This document shows positions 10,967 through 21,741 of a stretch of 64,000 bases of DNA, piece after piece. The notes under the pieces are model-generated. The model searched no databases and was not told where the DNA came from. It saw only the letters and a list, made by a program, of their open reading frames with translations. The first letter of the stretch is position 1; every line of letters begins with the position of its first letter. This DNA comes from Mycobacteriaceae bacterium (GTDB lineage: Bacteria; Actinomycetota; Actinomycetes; Mycobacteriales; Mycobacteriaceae): assembly GCA_019749805.1 (NCBI GenBank), contig JAIEPH010000031.1, positions 185,991-249,990 of the forward strand, given 5' to 3'. The position numbers and the translations under genes are program-made.

Positions 10967-11248
10967 ATGACGGCGACCGATGGAATTCCCGGCGGCGACA
11001 CACAGGTGTTGGCGCAGCCCGATGAGCACGCCCATGCCCGGGTGCGCCAAGCGCACCTGGTGGCGGCCGAACGGCATCGATGTGCCGCTGAAGCACAGAA
11101 TCAGGCCGTGCGGACACACCGCGCCGCCGCAGCGGCGGGTATCGGCGACGTTGCCACGCACCGCCGGGCGGTGCGGGTGTATGAGGCCGCCCGTGACAAC
11201 CACCTCCGGGCCGCGGCGTTGGCGGAGCGGATGGCGGGCGACCCATAG
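10967..11248 (+). CDS. Small hypothetical protein, Ala/Arg/His-rich helical
   Basis: A 93-residue ORF with GC-rich third positions. The composition (repeated AAERHR, AAEAQNQAV, THRAAAAAG, YEAARDNHLRAAALAERM) suggests one long amphipathic helix or coiled coil. No signal peptide, membrane segment or known domain was seen. It is divergent from gap and converges on the solute-binding protein gene, ending 16 bp before its stop. Small Ala-rich hypothetical proteins of this type occur in mycobacteria. No function is proposed. Confidence 0.5.
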   Translation: MTATDGIPGGDTQVLAQPDEHAHARVRQAHLVAAERHRCAAEAQNQAVRTHRAAAAAGIGDVATHRRAVRVYEAARDNHLRAAALAERMAGDP

Positions 11249-11264
11249 CGGGTCGGCGTCGTCC

Positions 11265-11975
11265 TCAAAGCACCGCCAGATTCTGGTCGGCGTACGGATT
11301 GCCCAGCCATTTGCCGCGAATCCGCTGCAGGGCGCCGTCCTCCTCCAGTTCGGCCTGGGCCACGGTGAGGCGGCCGAGCAGCGCCTGATTGTCGAGGCCG
11401 ACGGCGATGGCGATGTTCTCCACGGAGATGCCGCGTTGGACGACCTCGACGCCGGGTATCGGCTTGACGAGTTCGTTGAGCACGGGCGCGAGCTTCATGA
11501 ACGCGTCGCAGGCTCCGGCGGTCAGGTCGGCCACGGCCGAGCGGATGCTGCCGTAGTCGTAGACGCGCACCGCACCCGCTTTGCCGTCCGCAATCAGACG
11601 CTCGGCGATGGGTTGGCTGGTGTTGCCCCGCTGGTCGCCGATGGTCAGGCCCTCGAGGTCGTCGATGGAGGTGACGTGGGGCAGCCGTCGGGTGTCGACG
11701 GCGAGAGCCTGTCCGGAGATGAGATAGGGCGGAACGAACCTGGCCTTCTGCTCGCGCTCGGGCGTGACGGTGGTGCCGGCGGTGACGCAGTCGTAGCCGG
11801 CGCCGAGTCCGTCGAAGATGCCGTTGAAGTCGACGCCCTCGTAGGCGATGAATTCGACTGTCGCACCGATCTTCTCAGCAATGGCCGTCATCAGGTCGAT
11901 GTCTAGCCCGGTGTCATCCGGCATACCGTTGAACGGGGGGTCGGGGAAGGCCGCACCGACTCTCATGGTTTCCAT
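11265..11975 (-). CDS. Solute-binding protein family 3-like, no signal peptide
   Basis: A 236-residue protein covering most of a bacterial extracellular solute-binding family 3 fold (amino-acid binding type). Family features are VGAAFPDPPFNG near the start, GLDIDLMTAIAEKIGATVEF and GLGAGYDCVTAGTTVTPER. The ending KWLGNPYADQN is also typical. The ORF begins directly at the mature domain: no hydrophobic leader or lipobox is encoded, and no permease or ATPase genes are adjacent. It may be a cytosolic sensor, a decayed transporter component, or have an unrecognised start. It lies downstream of the cyclase-like gene on the same strand (88 bp gap). Confidence 0.72.
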   Translation of the reverse strand: METMRVGAAFPDPPFNGMPDDTGLDIDLMTAIAEKIGATVEFIAYEGVDFNGIFDGLGAGYDCVTAGTTVTPEREQKARFVPPYLISGQALAVDTRRLPHVTSIDDLEGLTIGDQRGNTSQPIAERLIADGKAGAVRVYDYGSIRSAVADLTAGACDAFMKLAPVLNELVKPIPGVEVVQRGISVENIAIAVGLDNQALLGRLTVAQAELEEDGALQRIRGKWLGNPYADQNLAVL

Positions 11976-12063
11976 GCGGTCACATCCTCCAACTTCCGCC
12001 GAACGTGGGTTACCCGCACGCTCCGCGCTTCGAACACGTGCGTCAATCCCACACTCGACCCAC

Positions 12064-14730
12064 TCATGTTGAACGCTCGAGTGTTGTTCGCAACTCCTCG
12101 ATCTTTTCGAGGGCGTAGGTGGCGATAGCCGCGGTGGTCATGGACGCGCCTTGACGCGCTAGCGCTTCATACGTGTCGTCGCCGAGGACACTGCGCAGGT
12201 GTGTGAGGGTGCTGCGGAACTCTGGAAAGACCACTGCGGTCAGCTCGCTCTCCGCGAAACCGGCAATGACGGCCGCATGGTCATGGAGTTGCAGCCGATC
12301 CAATATGCTCGCCAGGATCGCGAGCGGGCTCCGAAGCGCAACGACGGCCCCAGAACTGTGATTGATGCGAATCCCCAGCTTCAAATGGTTGAGCGCAGCG
12401 GCCATGTCGCCTTCGGATGCCTCCAGCCGTCCGATGTTGTTGGCCAGGTAGGCCTCGTTGGAACGGGCACCACTCTCGTTTGCGACCACCAACCCGCGCC
12501 GCATGCCCTCGAGCGCGGCCCGGGGATCTGCCTCGCGGAAGGCGATGCCGTACGCCAGTAGCGCGAAGGACAGCGCGTAGGGGTTACCGCTGGCCCCGGC
12601 GACATCGACGACATCGGGCGCTGCGGCGATCGCCTCATCGACACGACCGGCCAGCGCAAGTGCAAGAACCCGATTCGCCCTGACAATGCCGATCGAATCC
12701 TCGTTGTGCTCGAGATAGGTGTCGTACCAGTTGATGCCACTGTCGACGTCACCAAGAGATACGTACAGGCCACCGAACAAGCCATCCGAACTGAAGGGCA
12801 CCGCGCGGTGCTCGGACCGCATCGCAATACTGCCGGCATCTGCGTACGCAAGCGCATCCTCGAAACGGCCAGTCATCCAGCAGAGCGCGGCAACGACATA
12901 CAAGCCCACCAGACGGGGATGGGCAGCGGTGCGCGCGGAGTCTATGAGCTCTTCCGCCCACGCGAGGGGCTCTTGATTCTCCAAGGCGTAGGCCAAGATT
13001 CCCAGGAAGGTCACGATGGTGGCGGCCGTGTCGAGGTCACCGGTATCGGCTGCCCACCGAAAAGCCGAACGCAGATTGCCCAATTCGGTCATGTACCAGA
13101 CGTAGGCCTCCCGCTGGCGTGGGCTGTTCCACAGTTCCAGAATGGCGGCTTCGCGACCGGCGAAGTGGCGTGCGTGTGCGTCACGCGCCCGCGCGACGTC
13201 GCCGCGGCTCGCGAGCTGTTCGTCGGCGAACTCACGGATCGTCTCGAGCATTGAGAAGCGCGTCCGTCCCGACGAATGTTCGGCCACGATCAGGGATTTG
13301 CGCACCAACGCGTCAAGCAGATCCACGATCACGTACCGATCAGCATCCGGTCGTCCCGCTACGGCACACGCGGCGTCGAGATCGAAACCACCGGCGAACA
13401 CCGAACACCATTCCAGTAGCCGCTTCTCGGGGTCGTCCAGCAAGTTATAGGACCACGCCACCGCGTGGCGCAACGTCTGATGGCGCCCCAGAGCACGCCT
13501 GGATCCGACGAGGAGTTTGAGGCGGTGATCGAGATGGTCCCGAACCTCCATCGCAGTCATCGAAGACATGCGCGATGCGGCCAGTTCGATGGCCAACGGA
13601 ATGCCGTCAAGCCGTCGGCAAATCTCCGCGACAGCATCGGTGTCATCGAGCATTGACCCTGGCGCCACCCGGTGGGCTCGTTCGCTGAACAGCTCCACGG
13701 CTGCGTCGAGGTCCAGCGAGCGCACGGGCCATACCTGTTCGACGGCAAGAGCGAGCCCCTCGCGGCTGGTCGCAATGATTCTCACGCTATCGGCGGACCT
13801 GAGTATGGCTTCGGCGAGGTCCGCGGTCGCGTCGAGCAGGTGTTCACAGTTGTCGAACAGCAGAAGGCGGGACCGGCCCTCGAGCGCGGCAGCTATCGAC
13901 TCGGTCATGGACAGACCAGGCTGCTGCGTGATGCCGAGAACGCCGGCCACCGCATCCGGCACCGCCTTCTCATCGGTGACGGCGGCCAGTTCGAAATACC
14001 AGACCCCGTCGGAAAACCGATCGGACACGCACGCGGCGGCCTCCACCGCTAATCGGGTCTTCCCGACCCCACCGACGCCGGTGAGCGTGACCATCGGCCG
14101 AGACTCGAGCGCAGCGACGATTTCGGCGATGTCGGCATCGCGGCCGACGAAAGCGGTCGACGACCGCGGAAGATTTCCAGGAGTCGGATCGACCGTCCGC
14201 AGCGGTGGGAAATCTGTGCGCAACCCGAGGCACTGAACCTGAAACACGTTGAGGGGATTGGGGACGTCGCGCAGTTGTCGTCGTCCCAGATCGGACAACT
14301 CCACTCCGCTCAGGAGGCCTGCGGTCGATTCGGCGACCAAGATCTGACCGCCGTGGCCAGCAGCCATCAGCCGCGCTGCGCGATTGAGCACCGTCCCGAA
14401 ATAGTCGTCGTCGCGTAATTCTGCTTCGCCGGTCGCGATCCCCATCCGCACCGGCAACTGCAACTCCCGCTGCGCATCGATCGCCGCCCCCACTGCAGAC
14501 ATCGGCGACGAGAACGCCGCAGCCATCCCGTCACCGCTGTGACTGAAGACGTACCCCCCATGGGCATCGATCGTGGTGCGCAGCACCTTGTCGTGCACAG
14601 CTAGTGCCGAGCGCATCGCATCCGCATCGGTTTCCCACCGACGGGTCGAACCCTCGATGTCGGTGAAAAGGAACGTGACCACGCCCGAAGGCGGGTCCCC
14701 CGCGGGCACCTGCTCAGAATCCCACAACAA
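12064..14730 (-). CDS. Class III cyclase-domain / P-loop NTPase (LuxR-like STAND) protein without HTH
   Basis: An 888-residue multidomain regulator. Residues ~16-165 form an adenylate/guanylate cyclase domain. It has FTDIEGST (metal Asp24), SGDG (metal Asp67) and DYFGTVLNRAARL, which holds the adenine-site Asp and the Asn/Arg of the transition-state pair. In my alignment the substrate-specifying Lys position is Ser63. An ATPase region follows with Walker A GVGGVGKT (218-225) and LLFDNCEHLL. The long C-terminal half looks like TPR-type helices. M. tuberculosis relatives such as Rv0386 and Rv1358 end in a LuxR helix-turn-helix; none is visible here. The start codon is TTG 14730. Confidence 0.82.
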   Translation of the reverse strand: MLWDSEQVPAGDPPSGVVTFLFTDIEGSTRRWETDADAMRSALAVHDKVLRTTIDAHGGYVFSHSGDGMAAAFSSPMSAVGAAIDAQRELQLPVRMGIATGEAELRDDDYFGTVLNRAARLMAAGHGGQILVAESTAGLLSGVELSDLGRRQLRDVPNPLNVFQVQCLGLRTDFPPLRTVDPTPGNLPRSSTAFVGRDADIAEIVAALESRPMVTLTGVGGVGKTRLAVEAAACVSDRFSDGVWYFELAAVTDEKAVPDAVAGVLGITQQPGLSMTESIAAALEGRSRLLLFDNCEHLLDATADLAEAILRSADSVRIIATSREGLALAVEQVWPVRSLDLDAAVELFSERAHRVAPGSMLDDTDAVAEICRRLDGIPLAIELAASRMSSMTAMEVRDHLDHRLKLLVGSRRALGRHQTLRHAVAWSYNLLDDPEKRLLEWCSVFAGGFDLDAACAVAGRPDADRYVIVDLLDALVRKSLIVAEHSSGRTRFSMLETIREFADEQLASRGDVARARDAHARHFAGREAAILELWNSPRQREAYVWYMTELGNLRSAFRWAADTGDLDTAATIVTFLGILAYALENQEPLAWAEELIDSARTAAHPRLVGLYVVAALCWMTGRFEDALAYADAGSIAMRSEHRAVPFSSDGLFGGLYVSLGDVDSGINWYDTYLEHNEDSIGIVRANRVLALALAGRVDEAIAAAPDVVDVAGASGNPYALSFALLAYGIAFREADPRAALEGMRRGLVVANESGARSNEAYLANNIGRLEASEGDMAAALNHLKLGIRINHSSGAVVALRSPLAILASILDRLQLHDHAAVIAGFAESELTAVVFPEFRSTLTHLRSVLGDDTYEALARQGASMTTAAIATYALEKIEELRTTLERST

Positions 14731-14797
14731 ACTTCGCTGAGTGGCTAGTTATGACACGTCCGCGCGGATTGACGTGCGATAACTTCCTACTCGGCGC

Positions 14798-15781
14798 TCA
14801 GGCGTCTTCGAGCAGATCAGGCGTGACAGCCGACTCGGTGTCCGGAACACCGTCCTGCTTGGCCTTGCGGTCGGCCATGGACAGCAGCCGTCGAATACGG
14901 CCCGCCACAGCGTCTTTCGTCATCGGTGGATCGGCGAGGCGGCCCAGCTCTTCGAGCGACGCCTGCCGATGCTCGACGCGTAGCTTGCCGGCTGCGGCCA
15001 GATGGTCCGGTACGGTGTCGGCGAGGATCTCCAGCGCGCGCTCCACGCGCGCGGCCGCGGCGACCGCCGCCCGCGCCGACCGCCGGAGATTAGCGTCATC
15101 GAAGTTGGCCAACCTGTTGGCGGTGGCGCGCACCTCGCGGCGCATCCGCCGCTCCTCCCACGTCAGCCTGGTGTCCTGGGCGCCCATGCGCGTCAGCAAT
15201 GCGCCGATGGCCTCGCCGTCGCGCACCACCACCCGGTCGGCGCCCCTGACTTCGCGCGCCTTTGCACTGACCCCCAGCCGGCGCGCCGCGCCAACGAGCG
15301 CCAACGCCGCCTCAGGCCCCGGGCAACTGACCTCGAGCGCCGAGGACCGGCCCGGTTCGGTAAGGGATCCGTGCGCCAAAAACGCGCCACGCCAAGCAGC
15401 TTCGGCATCGGCGACGCTCCCGCCGACCACTTGCGCGGGAAGGCCACGCACCGGCCGTCCACGCAGGTCCAGCAGACCCGTCTGGCGGGCCAGCGCCTCA
15501 CCGTCCTTGGCGACCCGCAGTACATACCGGGTGCTCTTGCGGATACCGCTGGCCGACAGCACATGCACCACGGCGTTGTAGCCGTACAGGTCGTAGATGT
15601 CCTTGCGCAGGCGCCGGGCGATGATCCCCAGATCGACCTCGGCCTCGACAACGACACGGCCGGACACGATGTGCAGTCCCCCGGCGAACCGCAGCAGCGA
15701 TGCCACTTCCGCGCGGCGCGCACTCACCGAATTGACCTGCAGACGGCTGAGCTCGTCTTTGACCTCGGCTGTCATCGCCAC
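14798..15781 (-). CDS. whiA: WhiA, sporulation/cell-division transcription factor
   Basis: A 327-residue WhiA orthologue (Rv1423). It has an N-terminal degenerate LAGLIDADG homing-endonuclease-like fold and a C-terminal helix-turn-helix with the [21 protein letters not shown] segment. WhiA acts with WhiB-type proteins on cell-division genes in actinobacteria. The start overlaps the end of yvcK by 10 bp, giving the conserved uvrC-rapZ-yvcK-whiA cluster. Confidence 0.96.
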   Translation of the reverse strand: MAMTAEVKDELSRLQVNSVSARRAEVASLLRFAGGLHIVSGRVVVEAEVDLGIIARRLRKDIYDLYGYNAVVHVLSASGIRKSTRYVLRVAKDGEALARQTGLLDLRGRPVRGLPAQVVGGSVADAEAAWRGAFLAHGSLTEPGRSSALEVSCPGPEAALALVGAARRLGVSAKAREVRGADRVVVRDGEAIGALLTRMGAQDTRLTWEERRMRREVRATANRLANFDDANLRRSARAAVAAAARVERALEILADTVPDHLAAAGKLRVEHRQASLEELGRLADPPMTKDAVAGRIRRLLSMADRKAKQDGVPDTESAVTPDLLEDA

Positions 15782-16794
15782 GAGTCGTCACCTCTCGGTC
15801 CGTTCGCTGTCGGTGTGGGCACGGTCGGCGTTGGAGACGCGGGCGGCGCCGCACCACGCAACCGCACACCTTCCAGAGCCGCGGCCAACCTCGCCGGGTC
15901 ATGTAAAGGTGTACCAGGTCTGGACACGTCAGCAAATTCAACTTGGGCATCCAAAATTTTCGCGGTTCGGCGCAATTGCTCACGCTCCCGCTCGGTCGGG
16001 ACACGGCTGGCGTCGACGATGACCTCGTGCACCGTGAACCCCGGCGCGTGCTGCGACAACACATGGATGTGACGTTCGGCCGAGAACTCCGCGGTCTCCC
16101 CCGGTTCTGCCACGAGATTCACCACCAGCGCCCGCCGTGCGGCCGTCGCCTGCAGCGCCGCCGCCAGCTGCGGAACGAGCACGTGCGGGATGACGCTGGT
16201 GAACCACGACCCGGGGCCGAGCACGACCAGGTCGGCGGCCATGATCGCGTCCACCGCCTGCCTGGTGGCCGGCGGGTCGACCGGTATGAGCCGGACCCTG
16301 CGCACCTTCCCGACAGTGGTCGCGATCGCCACCTGCCCCCGGATCACCCGACTCATCCGCGGATCGGATTCCAGACCCGCCACGTCGGCCTCGATGCCCA
16401 GCCCCATCGGGCACATCGGCAGAACCCGACCGTGAATACCGAGCACGCGGCCGAGTTCGTCGAGCGCCGCCACCGGATCGGCCAGCACCTCGTTGAGACC
16501 CGCGAGAATCAGGTTGCCGATCGGGTGTCCCGCGAGCGCACCGTTGCCACCAAACCGATGCTGCAGGATCGTCGCCCAGAGTCGCCCATGCGGAGTGTCG
16601 GATGCCAACGCGGCCAAGGCCATTCGCAGATCACCCGGCGGCAGGACATCGAGTTCGCTGCGTAGCCGGCCGGAGGAACCACCGTCGTCGGCGACCGTGA
16701 CGATCGCGGTGACGTGCGGGGTGAGTCTGCGGGCCGCCGACAGCGTGGCGTAGAGGCCATGCCCACCTCCGAGGGCAACGATCCGCGGACTCAT
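15772..16794 (-). CDS. yvcK: YvcK/CuvA-family gluconeogenesis and cell-shape factor
   Basis: A 340-residue UPF0052/YvcK protein (Rv1422, CuvA in mycobacteria). The nucleotide-sugar-binding motifs are [14 protein letters not shown] at the N-terminus and [11 protein letters not shown]. Homologues bind UDP-GlcNAc-type nucleotides and are needed for growth on gluconeogenic carbon and for envelope integrity. It lies between rapZ (4-bp overlap) and whiA (10-bp overlap). Confidence 0.95.
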   Translation of the reverse strand: MSPRIVALGGGHGLYATLSAARRLTPHVTAIVTVADDGGSSGRLRSELDVLPPGDLRMALAALASDTPHGRLWATILQHRFGGNGALAGHPIGNLILAGLNEVLADPVAALDELGRVLGIHGRVLPMCPMGLGIEADVAGLESDPRMSRVIRGQVAIATTVGKVRRVRLIPVDPPATRQAVDAIMAADLVVLGPGSWFTSVIPHVLVPQLAAALQATAARRALVVNLVAEPGETAEFSAERHIHVLSQHAPGFTVHEVIVDASRVPTEREREQLRRTAKILDAQVEFADVSRPGTPLHDPARLAAALEGVRLRGAAPPASPTPTVPTPTANGPRGDDSWR

Positions 16795-17717
16795 TCGCGC
16801 CCCAAATCCCGGTGCAATACCCGCACCGTGAGGTCGTCACCGCCCTGCAGTCTGGCCGCCAGCGCCTCGGCGATCGCAACGCTGCGATGCTTGCCTCCGG
16901 TGCAGCCAATAGCAACAGTCATATAGCGCTTACCCTCGCGACGATATCCGTCGATGACGAAGTCCAGCAGACGATGGTAGGTCTGAAGAAACTCTCCGGC
17001 CCCCGGTTGGCCGAGTACGTAATCGCGGACGGCGGGGTGCTGTCCGCTGTGCGGTCGCAGTTCGTCCACCCAATGCGGATTAGGCAAAAAACGCACATCC
17101 ATCACCGTATCGGCGTCCATGGGGAGGCCGTACTTGTATCCGAAGGACTCGACGGTGACATTGGTGTGAGCAACGGTTTCGCCGCCGAAGGCACGTTCAA
17201 TACTTTCCCGCAGCGCGGGAACGGGCAGTGTCGACGTGTCGATGACCAGATCAGCCGCAGCCCGGATGGGCGCCAGCAAGGTGCGCTCGGCCGCAATGCC
17301 CTCTGCAAGAGTCTGATTCCCCTGCAAAGGATGGCTGCGCCGATTCTGCTCATATCGGCGGACCAGGATGTCGTCGGAGGCCTCGAGAAACAGCACCCGC
17401 GGGGTGATGTTGCGGGTGGCCAGATCGCTGCGGACCCAGTCGAGGTCGCCGGTGAACCCGCGGGACCGCACGTCCATGACCACGGCCAGCTGGGTGATGC
17501 GCGAGCCCGCCGCCAGTCCAAGCTCCACCATCCGCGCAATCAGCTCCGGCGGCAGGTTGTCGGCCACATACCAGCCGAGATCCTCCAGCACCTTGGCCGC
17601 CGTGCCCCGGCCTGCGCCGGACAGCCCGGTAACCAGTACGACATCGATGCCGGATCCCCCACTTTCGCCGTTGCCGGCGCCATCCTGCAATTTTTCGTGC
17701 ATGCCTTGATCTGTCAT
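16791..17717 (-). CDS. rapZ: RapZ-family nucleotide-binding protein
   Basis: A 308-residue RapZ/YvcJ family P-loop protein (Rv1421). The Walker A at residues 31-39 is GLSGAGRGT, with Arg in place of the usual Lys. This variant is shared by the M. tuberculosis protein as I recall it. The C-terminal domain has [15 protein letters not shown], the family's conserved ligand-binding loop. In E. coli RapZ controls glmS through small RNAs; the actinobacterial role is less clear. It overlaps uvrC and yvcK by 4 bp each. Confidence 0.93.
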   Translation of the reverse strand: MTDQGMHEKLQDGAGNGESGGSGIDVVLVTGLSGAGRGTAAKVLEDLGWYVADNLPPELIARMVELGLAAGSRITQLAVVMDVRSRGFTGDLDWVRSDLATRNITPRVLFLEASDDILVRRYEQNRRSHPLQGNQTLAEGIAAERTLLAPIRAAADLVIDTSTLPVPALRESIERAFGGETVAHTNVTVESFGYKYGLPMDADTVMDVRFLPNPHWVDELRPHSGQHPAVRDYVLGQPGAGEFLQTYHRLLDFVIDGYRREGKRYMTVAIGCTGGKHRSVAIAEALAARLQGGDDLTVRVLHRDLGRE

Positions 17718-19726
17718 CCGGATGCTCTGCTCTGATCATTGCCGATAACCGGTTCGGGCGCTCCGGAATCGGGCGGGACACTGAGAGCGTCCAGAACGGC
17801 CTTCGCCGTCGCTGCACCGATGCCCGGCACGGCGGTGATCTCCTCGACGCTGGCCTCCTTCAAGCGAGCGACCGATCCGAAATGGGTGACCAGCGCCTTG
17901 CGACGATGCTCGCCGAGCCCACGGATCGAATCCAGGGCCGACGCCGTCATCCGCTTCGACCGCTTGCTGCGGTGATACGTGATCGCAAACCGGTGCGCCT
18001 CGTCGCGTACCCGCTGCAGCAGATACAAACCTTCGCTGTTGCGCGGCATGATCAGCGGGTCAGGCTCAGACGGTACCCACACCTCTTCCAACCGTTTCGC
18101 CAGTCCGATGACGGCGACATCGCTGATACCGAGATCGTCGAGCGCCGCTTGCGCGGCGTTGACCTGCGGGGCGCCGCCGTCGACCACAAACAGGTTCGGT
18201 GGATAGGCGAATTTGCGAGATTTCGCCGGCGTAGCCACGTCAGCGGCGATATTGTCTTGGGCGGCAAGTTCTTTCGAATCCCGCAGATCGTGCAGGTGCC
18301 GATGGAAACGTCGTCGGGTCACCTCGGCGATCGACGCGACGTCGTCGGAACGCCCCTCCCCCGCCGCGCCCCGGATCGCATAGTGGCGATAGTCGGATTT
18401 GCGCGGCAGGCCGTCCTCGAACACCACCAGCGAGGCCACCACATCGGTGCCCTGAACGTGGCTGATGTCGACGCATTCGATGCGAAGCGGCGCGTCCGCA
18501 AGGCCCAGCGATTCCTGAATGCTCTGTAACGCAGCGCTTCTTGCGGTGAAGTCGCCGGCTCGCTTGAGTTTGTGCTGTGTCAGCGCGTCCTGCGCGTTGC
18601 GTTTGACGGTCTCGGCGAGCGCGCGTTTGTCACCACGCTGAGGGACCCGTACCGACACGCGTGAGCCACGCAGTTGCGACAACCACGTCTCGATTTCTTC
18701 GGCGTTGTCCGGCAAACACGGGACCAGCACCTGCCGCGGCACCGGCGTCAACGACATATCGGCGGCGCCGTCGAGGTCGGCCTGATCGCCGTAGAACTGG
18801 GTCAGGAACTGCTCGACGAGGTGCGCGAGGGCGGATTCGCCAGGCTCACCGGACTTTTCGACGATCCAACCGCGCTGGCCGCGCACCCGGCCGCCCCGCA
18901 CGTGGAACACCTGCACAGCGGCTTCCAGATCGTCATCGGCGAAGGCCACCACGTCGGCGTCCGTGCCGTCTCCGAACACCACGGCCTGCTTCTCCATGGC
19001 CCGCTTCATCGCGGAAATGTTGTCCCGCAGCCGGGCCGCCCGTTCGAAGTCCAGCAGCTCGGCAGCCTGGTTCATCTGGTGTTCCATGTCACGGATCAGC
19101 CGGTCGGTCTTGCCCGCCAAGAAGTCGCAGAAGTCGTCGATGATCTGCCGGTGCGCGTCGGCCGTCACCCGCCCGACACACGGTGCCGAGCACTTGTCGA
19201 TGTACCCGAGCAGGCAGGGCCGGTCGATCTGCCTGTGCCGCTTGAAAACTCCCGCTGAACAGGTGCGCGCGGGAAAGACCCGGGTCAGCAGGTCGAGCGT
19301 TTCGCGGATCGCCCAGGCATGCGAGTAGGGCCCGAAATAGCGAACACCCTTGCGGCGAGCGCCGCGATAGACCATCAGCCGCGGGTACTCCTCGTTCAAT
19401 GTCACGGCGAGCACCGGGTACGACTTGTCGTCGCGGTAGCGGACGTTGAACCGCGGATCGAACTCCTTGATCCAGTTGTACTCGAGCTGCAGCGCCTCGA
19501 CTTCGGTGTTGACCACCGTCCACTCGACTCCGGCGGCAGTAGTCACCATCTGACGGGTGCGCGGTGCCAGGCCGGACAAATCGGCGAAGTAGGAGTTCAG
19601 CCGACTTCGCAGGCTCTTGGCCTTGCCGACGTAGATCACCCGACCGTGCGGATCCCGGAACCGGTAGACACCCGGCTGGACGGGAATCGACCCGGGGGCG
19701 GGTCGGTACGTCGCGGGATCGGGCAC
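17714..19726 (-). CDS. uvrC: UvrABC excinuclease subunit C
   Basis: A 670-residue nucleotide-excision-repair nuclease. The N-terminal GIY-YIG domain begins [22 protein letters not shown]. Then come a Cys-containing region, the UVR domain (~residues 210-245), the RNase H-like 5'-incision domain ([17 protein letters not shown]) and C-terminal helix-hairpin-helix repeats. The GTG at 19726 (protein VPDPATYRP...) is chosen. The open frame extends further upstream to 20068, but only as non-homologous sequence lying over the divergent ggt gene. It heads the uvrC-rapZ-yvcK-whiA operon. Confidence 0.96.
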   Translation of the reverse strand: MPDPATYRPAPGSIPVQPGVYRFRDPHGRVIYVGKAKSLRSRLNSYFADLSGLAPRTRQMVTTAAGVEWTVVNTEVEALQLEYNWIKEFDPRFNVRYRDDKSYPVLAVTLNEEYPRLMVYRGARRKGVRYFGPYSHAWAIRETLDLLTRVFPARTCSAGVFKRHRQIDRPCLLGYIDKCSAPCVGRVTADAHRQIIDDFCDFLAGKTDRLIRDMEHQMNQAAELLDFERAARLRDNISAMKRAMEKQAVVFGDGTDADVVAFADDDLEAAVQVFHVRGGRVRGQRGWIVEKSGEPGESALAHLVEQFLTQFYGDQADLDGAADMSLTPVPRQVLVPCLPDNAEEIETWLSQLRGSRVSVRVPQRGDKRALAETVKRNAQDALTQHKLKRAGDFTARSAALQSIQESLGLADAPLRIECVDISHVQGTDVVASLVVFEDGLPRKSDYRHYAIRGAAGEGRSDDVASIAEVTRRRFHRHLHDLRDSKELAAQDNIAADVATPAKSRKFAYPPNLFVVDGGAPQVNAAQAALDDLGISDVAVIGLAKRLEEVWVPSEPDPLIMPRNSEGLYLLQRVRDEAHRFAITYHRSKRSKRMTASALDSIRGLGEHRRKALVTHFGSVARLKEASVEEITAVPGIGAATAKAVLDALSVPPDSGAPEPVIGNDQSRASG

Positions 19727-19761
19727 GGATTCCAGGTTACTGCCGTCCTCGGACGAGTCCG

Positions 19762-21741
19762 ATGAACTACCGTCGGGTGATGCGGTTTTCGGCGCTGACC
19801 AAGGTGATGGCCCCGCTGACCGGCGTCGTCGTGGTGCTTGCCGGGTGTGCAGCCGACGAGAACACGGAGCCAGACGCCGCCGGACCGTGTGCAATCGTCG
19901 CCAACGGCACCCCGGCGCCCAAGACACCGAGCAGCCCGACGGTATCCACTTCGCGAAACATTTCCACCAATCCCGCGGTGGCGACCGGGTACCGCAAGGA
20001 CATGACCGCCGTGCGTACCAGCACCTACTCCGTGGCCACCGCCAACCCGCTGGCCACCCAGGCGGCATGTGACATTCTTCGCGACGGCGGCACGGCCGCC
20101 GACGCGCTGGTCACCGCGCAGGCGGTGCTCGGTCTGGTCGAGCCGCAGTCGTCCGGCCTCGGCGGCGGCGGCTTCCTGTTGTACTACGACGCGGCGGCGG
20201 ACTCGGTACAGGCCTACGACGGCCGAGAGGTGGCGCCGGCGGCGGCAACCGAGAACTACCTGCGGTGGATCTCTGACACCGACCGCACCGAACCCAAGCC
20301 CGACACTCGCGCATCCGGCCGTTCCATCGGCGTGCCGGGCATCGTGCGGCTCATGCAGGATGTGCACGCCGAGCACGGGAAGACCGGTTGGCGCGACTTG
20401 TTCAGCCCTGCGGTCACCCTCGCCGACGACGGCTTCAAGATCAGTACGCGGATGGCGACCGCCATCGCCGGCGCCGCGCCGCAACTGAAATTGGATCCAC
20501 AGGCGGCCGAATACTTTCTCAACCCCGACGGCAGCCCCAAGACCGAGGGGACGACTCTGACCAACCCCGCGTACGCAAAGACGTTGGGGGTCATCGCATC
20601 TGATCCGCAGTCGTTTTACACCGGTGCGATCGCCGGCGATATCGTCGACGCGGTCGCCGACATCTCGGGCGGCCGCACCCCGGGCATGATGACCCGCGAA
20701 GATCTTGCCGGATACGCCGTCAAAATGCGCGAGGCGCTGTGTTCGCCATACCGCGGCAAGGAAATCTGCGGCATGCCACCTCCCTCGTCCGGAGGCATCG
20801 CAGTCGCCTCCGCGCTGGGAATACTCGAACACTTCGCCATGGCCGGCCATAAGCCCACGGACATCGATCTCAACGGGGGCAGACCGTCCGTGATGGGTGT
20901 GCACCTGATCTCCGAGGCGGAGCGGCTGGCCTACGCCGACCGGGACAAGTACGTGGCCGACACCGATTTCGTCCCGCTGCCCGGTGGCACGCCCAATACC
21001 TTGATCAACAGTGACTACCTCGCGGGCCGCGCGACGCTGATCTCCGAGCAACGTTCGATGGGGACGGCGAAACCAGGAGAATTCGGCCCGCCGACGACCC
21101 CGGTGCCGCCGCCCACGGAGCACGGAACAAGTCAGATCAGCATCATCGACGCGCGCGGAAACGCCGCGTCGATGACCACGACGATCGAGTCTTCGTTCGG
21201 CTCGTTCCACATGGTTGACGGCTTCGTCCTCAACAACCAACTCACCGACTTCTCGGCCGAACCCACCGCACCCGACGGCGCTCCAGTCGCCAACCGAATC
21301 CAGCCCGGCAAGCGGCCGCGCAGCTCGATGGCACCCACGTTGATCTTCGACGCGATAGACCAGCCCGGAACGCGAGGTCCGCTTTACGCGGCACTCGGAT
21401 CACCGGGCGGCTCGGTCATCATCCAATTTGTCGTGAAAACCATTGTGGGAATGTTGGATTGGGGCCTGGACCCGCAGCAGGCGGTGTCCATGGTCGACTT
21501 CGGCGCGGCCAACACCGCCAAGACCAACGTCGGTGGCGAGCATCCCGTCATCGACACCTCCGGCCCCCCTGGACTGGCTGGCGACCACGACCCGCTGGTG
21601 GTCGGTCTACGCAAACTCGGACATCAGGTCGACCTGGCCGATCAAACCAGCGGATTGTCCGCGATCATCCGCGACAACGACGGTTTCATCGGTGGCGCTG
21701 ACCCTCGCCGTGAGGGGCTGGTGATGGGCGACACCAGGTGA
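19762..21741 (+). CDS. ggtB: Gamma-glutamyltransferase, lipoprotein form
   Basis: A 659-residue gamma-glutamyltranspeptidase that cleaves glutathione and other gamma-glutamyl compounds outside the membrane. The N-terminus is a lipoprotein signal with lipobox VLAGC ([13 protein letters not shown]). The autoprocessing nucleophile Thr is in the [10 protein letters not shown] context, and the glycine-rich GSPGGS substrate loop is intact. ATG 19762 has GGACGAG just upstream; ATG 19780 (MRFSALTK...) would also give a good signal peptide. Divergent from uvrC with 35 bp between. Its stop overlaps the next gene's start by 4 bp. Confidence 0.92.
   Translation: MNYRRVMRFSALTKVMAPLTGVVVVLAGCAADENTEPDAAGPCAIVANGTPAPKTPSSPTVSTSRNISTNPAVATGYRKDMTAVRTSTYSVATANPLATQAACDILRDGGTAADALVTAQAVLGLVEPQSSGLGGGGFLLYYDAAADSVQAYDGREVAPAAATENYLRWISDTDRTEPKPDTRASGRSIGVPGIVRLMQDVHAEHGKTGWRDLFSPAVTLADDGFKISTRMATAIAGAAPQLKLDPQAAEYFLNPDGSPKTEGTTLTNPAYAKTLGVIASDPQSFYTGAIAGDIVDAVADISGGRTPGMMTREDLAGYAVKMREALCSPYRGKEICGMPPPSSGGIAVASALGILEHFAMAGHKPTDIDLNGGRPSVMGVHLISEAERLAYADRDKYVADTDFVPLPGGTPNTLINSDYLAGRATLISEQRSMGTAKPGEFGPPTTPVPPPTEHGTSQISIIDARGNAASMTTTIESSFGSFHMVDGFVLNNQLTDFSAEPTAPDGAPVANRIQPGKRPRSSMAPTLIFDAIDQPGTRGPLYAALGSPGGSVIIQFVVKTIVGMLDWGLDPQQAVSMVDFGAANTAKTNVGGEHPVIDTSGPPGLAGDHDPLVVGLRKLGHQVDLADQTSGLSAIIRDNDGFIGGADPRREGLVMGDTR

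Noticed and set aside
19727..20068. 114-residue N-terminal extension of UvrC
   Set aside because: The extra sequence is Arg/Cys/Trp-rich, lies over the divergent ggt gene, and UvrC homology begins at the GTG 19726.
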